DNA from: a virus
Virus record (IMG/VR): IMGVR_UViG_3300009194_000028
Coordinates: 1-35,458 of that record
DNA: 35,458 nucleotides
Reading direction: 5' to 3' (one strand)
Positions 22,325-29,870 of this stretch are shown in pieces; position 1 is the stretch's first letter, and each line of letters starts with the position of its first letter. The notes under the pieces are model-generated. The model searched no databases and was not told the origin of the DNA. It saw nothing but the letters and a program-made list of their open reading frames with translations. Both the position numbers and the translations under genes were made by a program.

Positions 22325-22750
22325 ATGTCAGAATTACTTAATACAATCAAAAAAGAACAACTTTTGGCACGTAAAAACGGTGATCAAGTACGGGCTAAAC
22401 TTCTTACTACGGTTATTGGAGAAGCGTCACCTGCCGGTAATGGTACTGTGAGTGACAAAGATGTTGAGAAAACTATTGCGGATTTTTACAAAAACCTGCG
22501 TAAAAATCGTAAGATTTATATTGAACGAAACCAAAGTGTCGATGAAGTTGATGCTGAAATCGCTGTTCTACTAGATTTTATGCCCCCACAGCTCACTGTT
22601 GACGAAATCAAAGATATTGCCACCGAGTTCATTAGTAAAAATGACATCAAAGCAGTGGGGCCTGTAATGGGCTATTTTTCCAAAGAATATAAAGGAAAGT
22701 ACTTTGGTGAAGAAGTCTTGGAAGTGGTTGAAGATATTCTTTCACAATAG
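22325..22750 (+). CDS. yqeY: YqeY/GatB-like domain protein
   Basis: The 141-residue protein matches the YqeY family along its length: the start LLNTIKKEQLLARKNGD, the arginine-rich helix NLRKNRKIYIERNQ, then LLDFMPPQLTVDEI, and the closing AVGPVMGYFSKEYKGK. In bacteria the YqeY domain resembles the tail domain of GatB, the tRNA-dependent amidotransferase subunit, and is thought to bind tRNA. No amidase domain is present. Several phages carry it, with unknown purpose. It lies 73 bp after clpP with AAAGGAAA before the ATG, and has its own terminator. Confidence 0.85.
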   Translation: MSELLNTIKKEQLLARKNGDQVRAKLLTTVIGEASPAGNGTVSDKDVEKTIADFYKNLRKNRKIYIERNQSVDEVDAEIAVLLDFMPPQLTVDEIKDIATEFISKNDIKAVGPVMGYFSKEYKGKYFGEEVLEVVEDILSQ

Positions 22751-22761
22751 TATAATTGATA

Positions 22762-22788
22762 AAAGAGAAGGTCAAAAGCCTTCTCTTT
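22762..22788 (+). terminator. Intrinsic terminator
   Basis: AAAGAGAAGG and CCTTCTCTTT pair perfectly over 10 bp with a 7-base loop, between the yqeY-like gene and the membrane protein at 22815. Confidence 0.75.
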
Positions 22789-22814
22789 AAATGTTTTAAA
22801 TAAAAGGAATACTT

Positions 22815-23876
22815 ATGATTGGATTTATCTGGTTTATTGTAGCAGTTACTATCTTTGCTATTTTTGCACCTTTTGTCATGAGATTCTTGTTCCCACACCG
22901 TGTATTGTGGCGAGAAGTGGCAGCAAGTATCGCATTGTCGATTGTATTCAGTGTTGTATGTTCGTTGGTTGTGATCTATGGCGGTAGTCTCAACACTGAA
23001 ATTCTTAACGGAAAGGTTACTAATAAGGCCCAAGAACAGGTTAGCTGTGAACATAGTTACCAAGTATGTTCGGGTAGTGGTGAAAATCGTGTCTGTACGA
23101 CGTACTATGAACACTCATACGATTATGATTGGGTAGTACATACAACAGTGGGTGAAATTGTCATTGACCGCGTTGACCGTCAGGGTACTAAAGAGCCACC
23201 CAGATTCAGTAAAGTTAAAATCGGTGAACACGCCGCAGTGAGTAATACATACGTAGACTATCTCAAAGGCATTGAGAGTTCACTACTTTATCGAAAGAAT
23301 CACAAGATTGTGAAAGAATACGAACGACTCATTCCTAGTTATCCAAGGGTATTTGACTATTATCGTACACGTCCTGTTATTTTTTCAGGCATTTCAGTAG
23401 ATAATGCAGAACGTAAAATGTACAATGACGCAATGCATGACGTTTTGAAAGAGATTGGTAACAGTAAACAAGTAAATATCATTGTGGTTATTGTAGATAG
23501 TGAAAATCCTGAATTTGCAGAATATCTGCGTAACGACTGGCATAATGGTCGTAAAAATGATCAAATTGTCGTAATCGGTGCGCCGGAATATCCTAAAGTA
23601 GAATGGTCTTATTCATTTGGTTGGTCTAAAAAACAGGATGTTAACCCATCGATTGACTACGACGTTACGCGTTTGGAACATCTTTCGCCTGAAGCTCTTG
23701 CTGAAACTGTGAAAACAAACGTCGTTAAGCATTTTAAACGCCGCCCTATGGAAGAGTTTAAAAGCTATCTTTGGGAAACCGAGATCGAGCTTTGGAAATT
23801 TGTTTTAGTCTTTTTCCTACAGATTGCGTTTAATGCGGGACTGTCATATTGGTGGTATCGGAATGACATCTATTAA
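22815..23876 (+). CDS. Membrane protein next to LemA-like gene
   Basis: The 353-residue protein has two N-terminal membrane helices (about 3-25 and 35-56), a long soluble domain and a C-terminal membrane helix (FVLVFFLQIAFNAGLSYWW, about 328-346). The soluble part begins with Cys78, Cys85 and Cys94, spaced as if for disulfides or a metal. It also contains a strand-helix region with NIIVVIVDSENPEF. The layout suggests an inner-membrane protein with one large domain on one side. It overlaps the next gene by 14 bases, which overlaps the LemA-like gene by 14, so the three make one coupled module. Function unknown. Confidence 0.65.
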   Translation: MIGFIWFIVAVTIFAIFAPFVMRFLFPHRVLWREVAASIALSIVFSVVCSLVVIYGGSLNTEILNGKVTNKAQEQVSCEHSYQVCSGSGENRVCTTYYEHSYDYDWVVHTTVGEIVIDRVDRQGTKEPPRFSKVKIGEHAAVSNTYVDYLKGIESSLLYRKNHKIVKEYERLIPSYPRVFDYYRTRPVIFSGISVDNAERKMYNDAMHDVLKEIGNSKQVNIIVVIVDSENPEFAEYLRNDWHNGRKNDQIVVIGAPEYPKVEWSYSFGWSKKQDVNPSIDYDVTRLEHLSPEALAETVKTNVVKHFKRRPMEEFKSYLWETEIELWKFVLVFFLQIAFNAGLSYWWYRNDIY

Positions 23877-24237
23877 GCACATAGATAATGCTCTCAATAC
23901 ATGGGAGTATTATCGAGATTTCGATATAGAGCTGTGTGGCGAATGTACCCGATTGTCACAAACTATTCTCAATCGAATTTCCCCAGAGTTAGTTCGTGAG
24001 CGCTTAAATTTATGTGGTTGTAAAGATAAACATGCGGAGAAACATATAAAAGAAATAAAAAAAGAGATAGGTAGGTGTGGTGTAATTGATGATGTATCGA
24101 TTGAAGTTTCATCATTTGCCTTGCCATTTGTACGAGTATATGTTTTAATATTCAAAGATAACCCTGAATCGCTGGGATTATTTAAACTTAAAAACTTAGA
24201 TAAAAAATATAGGAAGGTTTATAATGAGTGCACTTAA
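23863..24237 (+). CDS. Unknown 124-residue protein of the membrane/LemA module
   Basis: I start at the ATG at 23863 (MTSIKHIDNALNTW), just inside the preceding gene, rather than at the upstream frame opening. Two Cys pairs, CGEC and CGC, lie at about 27-30 and 53-55, with a further Cys at 77. The pattern of strand, helix, strand (DFDIELCGE ... RVYVLIFKD) recalls the small proteins at 24.9-26.3 kb. The end overlaps the LemA-like gene by 14 bases, so it is co-expressed. Its role in the module is unknown. Confidence 0.55.
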   Translation: MTSIKHIDNALNTWEYYRDFDIELCGECTRLSQTILNRISPELVRERLNLCGCKDKHAEKHIKEIKKEIGRCGVIDDVSIEVSSFALPFVRVYVLIFKDNPESLGLFKLKNLDKKYRKVYNECT

Positions 24238-24793
24238 AATAACAGGTATTGTATTTGCTTCAGTCTTTGCCCTACTACTGGTAATTGGTGTTTCATTTGG
24301 AGGCATGTATGTCTCATACAATGATCGAGCGGTCGATCTAGAATCACAGATTGTTGCACAGCATAAGGATTTGCAGAACATCAAATCCAACTACACATTG
24401 AAGATTCAAGAGATCGTGCAAGTTACCGACAAGTATAAGGACGATCTACGAGAGATTGTAGATGCAACGTTTGAAGGCCGTTACGGAAGCAATGGTTCCC
24501 AAGCCATGTTCCAATGGATTCAAGAACAAAATATTAATCTTGACCCGAGTGTGTACAAAGAAATTCAAGTCGCCATTAAAGCGGGTCGTGCAGAGTTTCA
24601 AAACGCGCAAACTCGATTTATCGATACAAAACGTATTTACAATCGAGAACTTAATAGTTTTGTGAGCGGCTTTTTCATGTCGAGTGTCAATGACTTTCCA
24701 AGTATTAACCTTGATGAATACAACACTATTGTTGCCGAATCAACACGCCGAGAATTTGAATCTGGCACAGATAGTGCGATCAAAATCAACTAA
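24224..24793 (+). CDS. LemA-like membrane-anchored protein
   Basis: The protein has one N-terminal membrane helix (about residues 6-30) followed directly by YNDRAVDLESQI. It then has long amphipathic helices and the closing signature IYNRELNSFVSGFFMSSVNDFP at about 143-164. This is the layout of LemA proteins (membrane anchor, 'YN..v' start, helical bundle, final YN.....N...fP motif). Bacterial LemA proteins face outward from the membrane and often pair with another membrane protein or a protease; the 353-residue neighbour may fill that role. AGGAAGG precedes the ATG and a strong terminator follows. In a phage it could act on the host envelope. Confidence 0.75.
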   Translation: MSALKITGIVFASVFALLLVIGVSFGGMYVSYNDRAVDLESQIVAQHKDLQNIKSNYTLKIQEIVQVTDKYKDDLREIVDATFEGRYGSNGSQAMFQWIQEQNINLDPSVYKEIQVAIKAGRAEFQNAQTRFIDTKRIYNRELNSFVSGFFMSSVNDFPSINLDEYNTIVAESTRREFESGTDSAIKIN

Positions 24794-24809
24794 TTGCTAC
24801 TGAGTATAC

Positions 24810-24829
24810 AAGGGGCTTTTGAGCCCCTT
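24810..24829 (+). terminator. Intrinsic terminator after the LemA-like gene
   Basis: AAGGGGCT and AGCCCCTT form a perfect 8-bp GC-rich stem with loop TTTG, followed by T-rich sequence. It closes the 22815-24793 module. Confidence 0.8.
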
Positions 24830-24859
24830 TGTCTTATGTGAAAACAAAGGAAGATTACG

Positions 24860-25201
24860 TTGCCAGATTATTCACTCTTGATCGATGAATTAGAAAGCTC
24901 TTGTAAATATCAATTATACGATTATGGTCTTTGCACTAATAAGGAAATGTGCAATTCAGGGGTGTTCCTACAATTTCAAATAGATGTGGTATCAATCAAT
25001 ACTCATAATGCAAAAAAGATAGTTAAATTTTATAACGCAGTTAAACATCTTTCAAATGATGGTATTGCTTTGAAACACTCATATGAAGAACATGGATTGG
25101 TTACTGGAAAACAATATAGGATCAGTAAGTTAGAGATTTTCATCTATCATTTGGATGTTTGTAAAGAAAATTTATCAAAAATGATGAACTATTATGCTTA
25201 G
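24860..25201 (+). CDS. Small alpha/beta protein, family with 25382 and 25832
   Basis: The start is a TTG with AAAGGAAG upstream; no ATG serves in frame. The 113-residue protein has a strand (VFLQFQIDVVSINT), a long helix (AKKIVKFYNAVKHLS), a turn, a second strand (RISKLEIFIYHLD) and a closing helix. The same strand-helix-strand-strand plan repeats in the proteins at 25382, 25832 and 33372. No known family recognised. Immediately downstream, a further copy of this unit reads on in another frame, so this gene may once have been part of a longer protein. Confidence 0.55.
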   Translation: MPDYSLLIDELESSCKYQLYDYGLCTNKEMCNSGVFLQFQIDVVSINTHNAKKIVKFYNAVKHLSNDGIALKHSYEEHGLVTGKQYRISKLEIFIYHLDVCKENLSKMMNYYA

Positions 25202-25381
25202 GGCTGAAAGCAACGATTGACGTAGATATAAACATAAGCCTGATCAATGAGACAAACTTCGCATCAGCATTAGATGTTGTCAGAATTATGAAATGAGTCG
25301 CATAGTAGTGATAATGTATTTTATAAACAAAACAACATTTTTTATATAGGGCGTAAGGTAAAAGCCTGCGTATATGTTTTT
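25201..25381 (+). pseudogene. Frameshifted remnant of the same small alpha/beta unit
   Basis: Directly after the stop at 25201 the frame-1 translation reads LGLKATIDVDINISLINETN, then FASALDVVRIMK and a stop. This aligns with the strand and helix of the 24860 protein (QIDVVSINTHN ... FYNAVKHLS). From about 25290 the coding pattern moves to frame 2 (DNVFYKQNNIFYIGRKVKAC, then VYVF), giving the second strand and running without a stop into the gene at 25382. No start codon or ribosome site is present. Two single-base changes, near 25195 and 25290, would join 24860-25825 into one long frame. Either a decayed middle gene or sequence errors. Confidence 0.55.
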
Positions 25382-25825
25382 ATGGACAAGCTAGATGTGC
25401 TAAGCAAAATATTTTCGTGTAAAACAATACTATTCACCAATTATCATGTTAGTGAATATTCAGATGATACATTCATGATTATTTCCATATCATCAAAAGC
25501 AAGCTCGCTTAATATAAAGAAAAAAATCTCGGACTTTATCATGTATGTGCATAATAATATGAATAATTTCCTTGGCGCTCTTCAAATGGATTGTTATAAA
25601 GAAGGCGGTAACGGTTTCGAGCCAGAAATGACAGTATATAAAATGCATATAATTCTAAGAAAGGATATTTCTCATTATATCAATGAGTATAAAAATATGT
25701 TTAATTACCTTAAACTGATAAATGGTAAAAATTTATTTATCGGCGATATTAGTATCAACAGTAGATTTTTAAATAACCCTGATAATATTCAGGTCATTGA
25801 TCGTATTATAAAAATAATGGAATGA
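25382..25825 (+). CDS. Small alpha/beta protein, second intact member
   Basis: The frame contains the family pattern: strand (DDTFMIISISSKASS), helix (IKKKISDFIMYVHNNMNN), strand (MTVYKMHIILRKD) and closing helices. The ATG at 25382 has no ribosome binding site, and the same frame is open and coding-like for about 90 bases before it. So the ATG may be internal to a longer protein disrupted upstream. It is followed by 25832 after 6 bases. Function unknown. Confidence 0.55.
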   Translation: MDKLDVLSKIFSCKTILFTNYHVSEYSDDTFMIISISSKASSLNIKKKISDFIMYVHNNMNNFLGALQMDCYKEGGNGFEPEMTVYKMHIILRKDISHYINEYKNMFNYLKLINGKNLFIGDISINSRFLNNPDNIQVIDRIIKIME

Positions 25826-25831
25826 AATATT

Positions 25832-26254
25832 ATGGGCGCAACCGTTATATCGATAACAGATTATAAGGAAAAAGGTAGCAGTGGACTATTGCATTCGTTA
25901 GAAATGGTTATAATCTTGGAACCGGATACGTATTATTTACGATATCACGGATTTATTGAAGGAAATATTAAGCAAGTTTTTGATAAGTTACAAAAGTGTT
26001 ATCCATCGGGTATTACTGTAAAACATTCATGTAGTGAGTTTGTAAAAGAATCCAGTAATACGAATATAATACTTAATAATTGTATCAGGGTACATGTTTA
26101 TTTTTTATATAAAGATGCTCCAACACTTTATAAGCTAAGAAGTCACGATTTTCTTCCCAAAGTCCCTGCATGTGATTACAGGGAATTTGAATATATACTT
26201 AAACATTCTATGGAGCCTACCTTTTTACATACGGCTATAAAATACAAAATATGA
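25832..26254 (+). CDS. Small alpha/beta protein, third member
   Basis: Again strand (LHSLEMVIILEP), helix (NIKQVFDKLQKCYP), an extended strand (GITVKHSCSEFVKE), a strand pair ending CIRVHVYFLYKD and a helical tail. It shares SxxHS-type residues after the helix (VKHSCSEF) with LKHSYEEHG in the 24860 protein, which supports homology. Short spacing to 25382 suggests one transcript. It ends just before the nadV promoter. No function can be assigned. Confidence 0.6.
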   Translation: MGATVISITDYKEKGSSGLLHSLEMVIILEPDTYYLRYHGFIEGNIKQVFDKLQKCYPSGITVKHSCSEFVKESSNTNIILNNCIRVHVYFLYKDAPTLYKLRSHDFLPKVPACDYREFEYILKHSMEPTFLHTAIKYKI

Positions 26255-26264
26255 AAATCATGTA

Positions 26265-26294
26265 TTGACATATTAGAAAACCGTAGTATAAATA
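26265..26294 (+). promoter_or_regulatory. Combined early-type and late-type promoter of nadV
   Basis: TTGACA at 26265-26270 is followed after 16 bp by TATAAA at 26287-26292. The same bases extend to the exact late octamer TATAAATA at 26287-26294. The site could therefore serve host-type sigma70 polymerase early and gp55-type polymerase late. Confidence 0.65.
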
Positions 26295-26302
26295 GTATTA
26301 GA

Positions 26303-26363
26303 GGTCAAAGAGACCCAACTATAGAAAAAGACCATAAGGTCTATTTAAATGGCGAAAGAGCCA
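26303..26363 (+). promoter_or_regulatory. Three small hairpins in the nadV leader
   Basis: Three short stem-loops follow one another in the untranslated leader. They are GGTC-AAAGA-GACC (26303-26315), AGACC-ATAA-GGTCT (26329-26342) and TGGC-GAAAGA-GCCA (26350-26363). The first and third share an AAAGAG loop/stem edge. The last one is 7 bases before the AGGAGAT ribosome site. They may protect the RNA or control translation; I see no known riboswitch match. Confidence 0.45.
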
Positions 26364-26386
26364 AACTACAATTAGGAGATAATATC

Positions 26387-27754
26387 ATGAACTATAATAA
26401 CTTTTTTCTACTGAGTGATTCTTATAAGCTTTCCCACTTTGAACAATATCCTGAAGGTACCACTAAAGTCTATTCATATATAGAAAGTCGTGGTGGTAAA
26501 TTTGACGAGCTACTATTTTTCGGTCTTCAGAAGTTTCTTGAAGATATCAATAATAATTTCCCAACAATGCAAGACGTTGAAGAAGCGCGTATCTTCTCAG
26601 AGGCACATGGTGTGAAATTCAACTACGAAGGTGCAAAAGCCTTGGTCGAACTGGGGTACTTCCCTATCAAAATACGCGCTGTCAAGGAAGGCATGATGGT
26701 ACCTGTTAAAAATGTTCTAGCGGTTATTGAAAACACCTTACCTGAATTTTATTGGCTTCCTTCCTTCTTAGAGCCTAGAATTCTTAAGTCAGTATGGTAT
26801 CCAACTACGGTAGCTACGTATAGTCGTGAATGTAAGTCTATAATTAAAAAATATATGGAACTTACTTCTGATACTACGGATGGTCTCGAATTCAAACTTC
26901 ACGATTTCGGCTTCCGTAGCGCGTCTAGTGATGAAAGTGCTGGTATTGCTGGTGCAGCACATCTAGTTAACTTTTGGGGCACTGACACTATGTTAGGCAT
27001 TCTAACAGCCATGCGTTACTATGACAGTGGTGTATGTGGATATAGTGTTGTTGCGGCAGAACACAGTACTATCACTTCACACGGTAAAGAAAACGAAGCG
27101 GCTGTATACGAACAGCTTATTGACGATAACCCAACTGGTATACTATCCGTCGTTTCAGACAGCTATGATATCTACAATGCGGTGTCTAACATTTTTGGTA
27201 AGCAGCTCAAGCAAAAGATTCTTGACCGTGATGGCGTATTCGTTGTTCGACCAGATAGTGGGAACCCTATTGAAATGGTATATGATGTTATCTCTTTATT
27301 GGCAGAGAACTTCGGATCATACAGAAATTCAAAAGGATATATGGTCCTGAATGACAAAGTTCGAGTCCTTCAAGGTGATGGAATTGATATAGAAATGGTA
27401 CGCCGAATCTGTGAAAATCTGAAAATAAACGGATGGTCCACCGACAATGTAGTCTTTGGTATGGGTGGTAAGCTACTACAAGATCATAACCGTGATACAC
27501 AGAAATTCGCGTTCAAGTGTTCATACATCGAGGTTAATGGTAAAGGACGCGATGTATTCAAAGATCCTGTGACTGATCGTGTCAAGGTTTCTAAGAAAGG
27601 AAGGCTATCACTTGTTAGAACTGAGGATGGGTTTAGAACGATTCCAGAATCTGAAGCCGGTGAGTATGATTTGCTCGAAACCGTATATCAAGATGGTATT
27701 ATTAAGCGCAAGCAAATCTTTGATGAAATACGACAACTAGCTGCAATTAAGTAA
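26387..27754 (+). CDS. nadV: Nicotinamide phosphoribosyltransferase NadV
   Basis: The 455-residue protein aligns with NadV and the animal enzyme NAMPT from LLSDSYKLSHFEQYP at the start through the core. AAEHSTITSHG has the active-site histidine at 226 (human His247), SDSYDIYNAV follows, and RPDSGNP has the aspartate at 290 (human Asp313). GGKLLQ and FKCSYIEVNGKG are also present. It makes nicotinamide mononucleotide from nicotinamide and PRPP, the first step in rebuilding NAD. It is shorter than NAMPT (491). It is a single gene with a combined promoter, a structured leader and a strong terminator. Large vibriophages such as KVP40 carry nadV, and nicotinamide salvage is known to help phages survive NAD-depleting defences. 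Confidence 0.95.
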   Translation: MNYNNFFLLSDSYKLSHFEQYPEGTTKVYSYIESRGGKFDELLFFGLQKFLEDINNNFPTMQDVEEARIFSEAHGVKFNYEGAKALVELGYFPIKIRAVKEGMMVPVKNVLAVIENTLPEFYWLPSFLEPRILKSVWYPTTVATYSRECKSIIKKYMELTSDTTDGLEFKLHDFGFRSASSDESAGIAGAAHLVNFWGTDTMLGILTAMRYYDSGVCGYSVVAAEHSTITSHGKENEAAVYEQLIDDNPTGILSVVSDSYDIYNAVSNIFGKQLKQKILDRDGVFVVRPDSGNPIEMVYDVISLLAENFGSYRNSKGYMVLNDKVRVLQGDGIDIEMVRRICENLKINGWSTDNVVFGMGGKLLQDHNRDTQKFAFKCSYIEVNGKGRDVFKDPVTDRVKVSKKGRLSLVRTEDGFRTIPESEAGEYDLLETVYQDGIIKRKQIFDEIRQLAAIK

Positions 27755-27764
27755 AGATGGGATA

Positions 27765-27786
27765 AAAGGAGGCTTAAGCCTCCTTT
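27765..27786. terminator. Intrinsic terminator after nadV
   Basis: A perfect palindrome with arms AAAGGAGGCTT and AAGCCTCCTTT can extend by further A-T pairs to GATAAA and TTTATC with one bulge. It ends nadV and isolates the virion-protein genes downstream. Confidence 0.8.
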
Positions 27787-27846
27787 ATCATTATCTCCAA
27801 GGAATAAATATAATAAACGTTTAAGCTTAATCCTTTGGAGCTATTA

Positions 27847-29007
27847 ATGACATACATTCCTGAGAAAGTAGACATCTCTAAGTTCGATGCATTTGGAAGA
27901 ATGCGTGTTTCTGACCCCCATACGTTGTTTGAATCACAAATGCAGTTTGATGAACAACCTCTTTTATGGGAAACAATTACTACTGGTGCCCCTACGTCTA
28001 TCCATATTCCATATCAATCGTCTCTTTCATTAGATGTCACAACAACAGGTGACAAAATTTTCAGGGAAACGTATGAAAAGTTCCGATATCAACCGGGCAA
28101 ATCACAGCTTATATTCATGACAGGTGTACTAGGTACCAATTCGGGTGGTATTAAGCGTGTTGGATATTTCAATGATGACAATGGGATATTTTACGAACAA
28201 CATCCAACCGAAGGTCTTCGCTTTGGTATCCGAAGCAATGTCTCAGATGGTTCAACCGTCACGCATGACTATGTGAACCAATCCTCTTGGAATATAGATA
28301 CTTTTAATGATATTGATCCTTCTAAATCGTTCATTATCGTCATCGATATGGAATGGTTGGGCATGGGTACTGTGCGCGTTGGTTTTGTACATAATGGAGC
28401 AATACGTTATGTGCATTCATTTCATCATGCAAACCTCATAGATACTGTATATATGGCAACTGCCAACCTTCCCTGTCGCTACGAAATTGAATATAGTACC
28501 GGAGCTGATTCACTATTACAGACATGTACGACAGTTATTTCCGAAGGTGGCTTTGTCAATAAAGGTATCGTTCGGTATGTGGACACAGGAACAACATCAA
28601 GGGATGTTTCAACCGAAACACCTGTTGTAAGTATAAAGCTTAAAGATGCCTATGCCGGTGCACAAATAATACCAGAAACTTGTGACGTACTCCAAACATC
28701 GAACAGTACTACCGTGCGATATAGGATTGTGGTTAGAAACACGCTAACGGGTGCCTCATGGACATCTGTAGATTCAGAATCAAGTGTTGAGTATGATATA
28801 TCAGCAACCTCATCTTCGGGTGGTATTGTAATCGCTGGTGGGTTTTTACCACCTAAATCGCCCATTCCGATAGACTTAGATTTCAGTAACATGCCACCAC
28901 TATGCACTGACTATAACAATAATAATATGATTTTAAGTGTACTTGTAGAAGGCATTGGTGGTAGTGCACCTATTTATTCGGGTATACGTTTTAGGGAGTT
29001 GAAGTAA
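27847..29007 (+). CDS. Probable virion structural protein, strand-rich (fibre, decoration or adhesin type)
   Basis: I start at the ATG at 27847 (MTYIPEKVDISKFDAFGRMR), since GGAG at 27837-27840 is well spaced and the TTG at 27835 lies in that site. The 386-residue protein starts FDAFGRMRVSDPHTLFESQM, a motif I recognise from phage surface-protein families. It continues with long beta-rich sequence and many Gly, Ser and Thr. No signal peptide or membrane segment. The stop overlaps the next ATG, which encodes a second strand-rich protein. A near-match to the late octamer (AATAAATA at 27803) fits late expression. Exact place in the virion unknown. Confidence 0.6.
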   Translation: MTYIPEKVDISKFDAFGRMRVSDPHTLFESQMQFDEQPLLWETITTGAPTSIHIPYQSSLSLDVTTTGDKIFRETYEKFRYQPGKSQLIFMTGVLGTNSGGIKRVGYFNDDNGIFYEQHPTEGLRFGIRSNVSDGSTVTHDYVNQSSWNIDTFNDIDPSKSFIIVIDMEWLGMGTVRVGFVHNGAIRYVHSFHHANLIDTVYMATANLPCRYEIEYSTGADSLLQTCTTVISEGGFVNKGIVRYVDTGTTSRDVSTETPVVSIKLKDAYAGAQIIPETCDVLQTSNSTTVRYRIVVRNTLTGASWTSVDSESSVEYDISATSSSGGIVIAGGFLPPKSPIPIDLDFSNMPPLCTDYNNNNMILSVLVEGIGGSAPIYSGIRFRELK

Positions 29008-29822
29008 TGCCAGTAACAACAAAATTAACATTCAGTGAAGTACCAAAAGTTGACACTTCGGTAGACTATTTTGATAGTTCTGATAAAGAGATTATTGTAG
29101 ATAAGCCAAATGGTGTTGGTTGGAAACATGAAAATAGCTTTCTTGGTAACAACTCAGTCATCCATGTTTGGAAAAAAGGTGTGCCAGATTTTGACGAAGG
29201 ATATGAATTATATTGGACAGGATACGGTGATGATGTAACCAATGGTATTATTGGTGAAGGTCAAGAAATTTTCATTAACATCTCAGATACCGATACAACA
29301 GACCAATCAGTAGAGTTTGAGTTCATAGCACAGGATACATTTTTATATGGAGGTCATGCAGTATGGTCTGGTACTCAGATTAAAGATTCTTTTTCTCTCC
29401 TTGTGATTGCCAAAGAAAATGTTTTTGTGACTACAGGCGACCAAGATTTGACCATCGGCAACGATGGTCGTGCAATATATGTAGGTACTGGAAATGGTAC
29501 ACATTCATTCTCTGATACACCTGTGATAACTGAAAATAAAACTGGAACAGGTTATTGGAATTGTGATTTTGAGACAGGATTGCAACCGGCGACTAATGGT
29601 GATGGTTTTTATGATATATTAAATTATGAAAAAACGGTTGCAAGAATAATCAACAAGGTACATACTATCGGTGCTGACGGAACATTTGATATAACCGCTG
29701 AGAATTCTTGGAACATCCTACATGGTTATAAATTTCGATTGGTGGCACACGTAGACTCAAATAACCCTCACGCATGGCAATGTGGTTTATCACTGAGTAT
29801 GTTCAGACGTAGCACTATATAG
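29007..29822 (+). CDS. Probable virion surface protein, strand-rich
   Basis: The 271-residue protein is rich in Gly, Thr, Asp and aromatic residues in short alternating strands (for example EIFINISDTDTTDQSVEFEF). The final part resembles a fibre or head-decoration tip (HSFSDTPVITENKTGTGYW). It is coupled to the preceding gene by a one-base overlap, so they probably form parts of one structure. No enzyme motif. Its stop codon lies within a perfect 14-bp inverted repeat. Confidence 0.5.
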   Translation: MPVTTKLTFSEVPKVDTSVDYFDSSDKEIIVDKPNGVGWKHENSFLGNNSVIHVWKKGVPDFDEGYELYWTGYGDDVTNGIIGEGQEIFINISDTDTTDQSVEFEFIAQDTFLYGGHAVWSGTQIKDSFSLLVIAKENVFVTTGDQDLTIGNDGRAIYVGTGNGTHSFSDTPVITENKTGTGYWNCDFETGLQPATNGDGFYDILNYEKTVARIINKVHTIGADGTFDITAENSWNILHGYKFRLVAHVDSNNPHAWQCGLSLSMFRRSTI

Positions 29823-29844
29823 CACATGTCATGTGCTATATAGT
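29814..29844. terminator. Perfect 14-bp inverted repeat at the end of the structural genes
   Basis: ACTATATAGCACAT at 29814-29827 pairs exactly with ATGTGCTATATAGT at 29831-29844 around a 3-base centre. The stop codon (29820-29822) is inside the left arm. There is no T tract, so it may be a processing or stabilising hairpin rather than an intrinsic terminator. Confidence 0.6.
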
Positions 29845-29870
29845 AAATAGATAAAACGTTGGAGGTTTCT

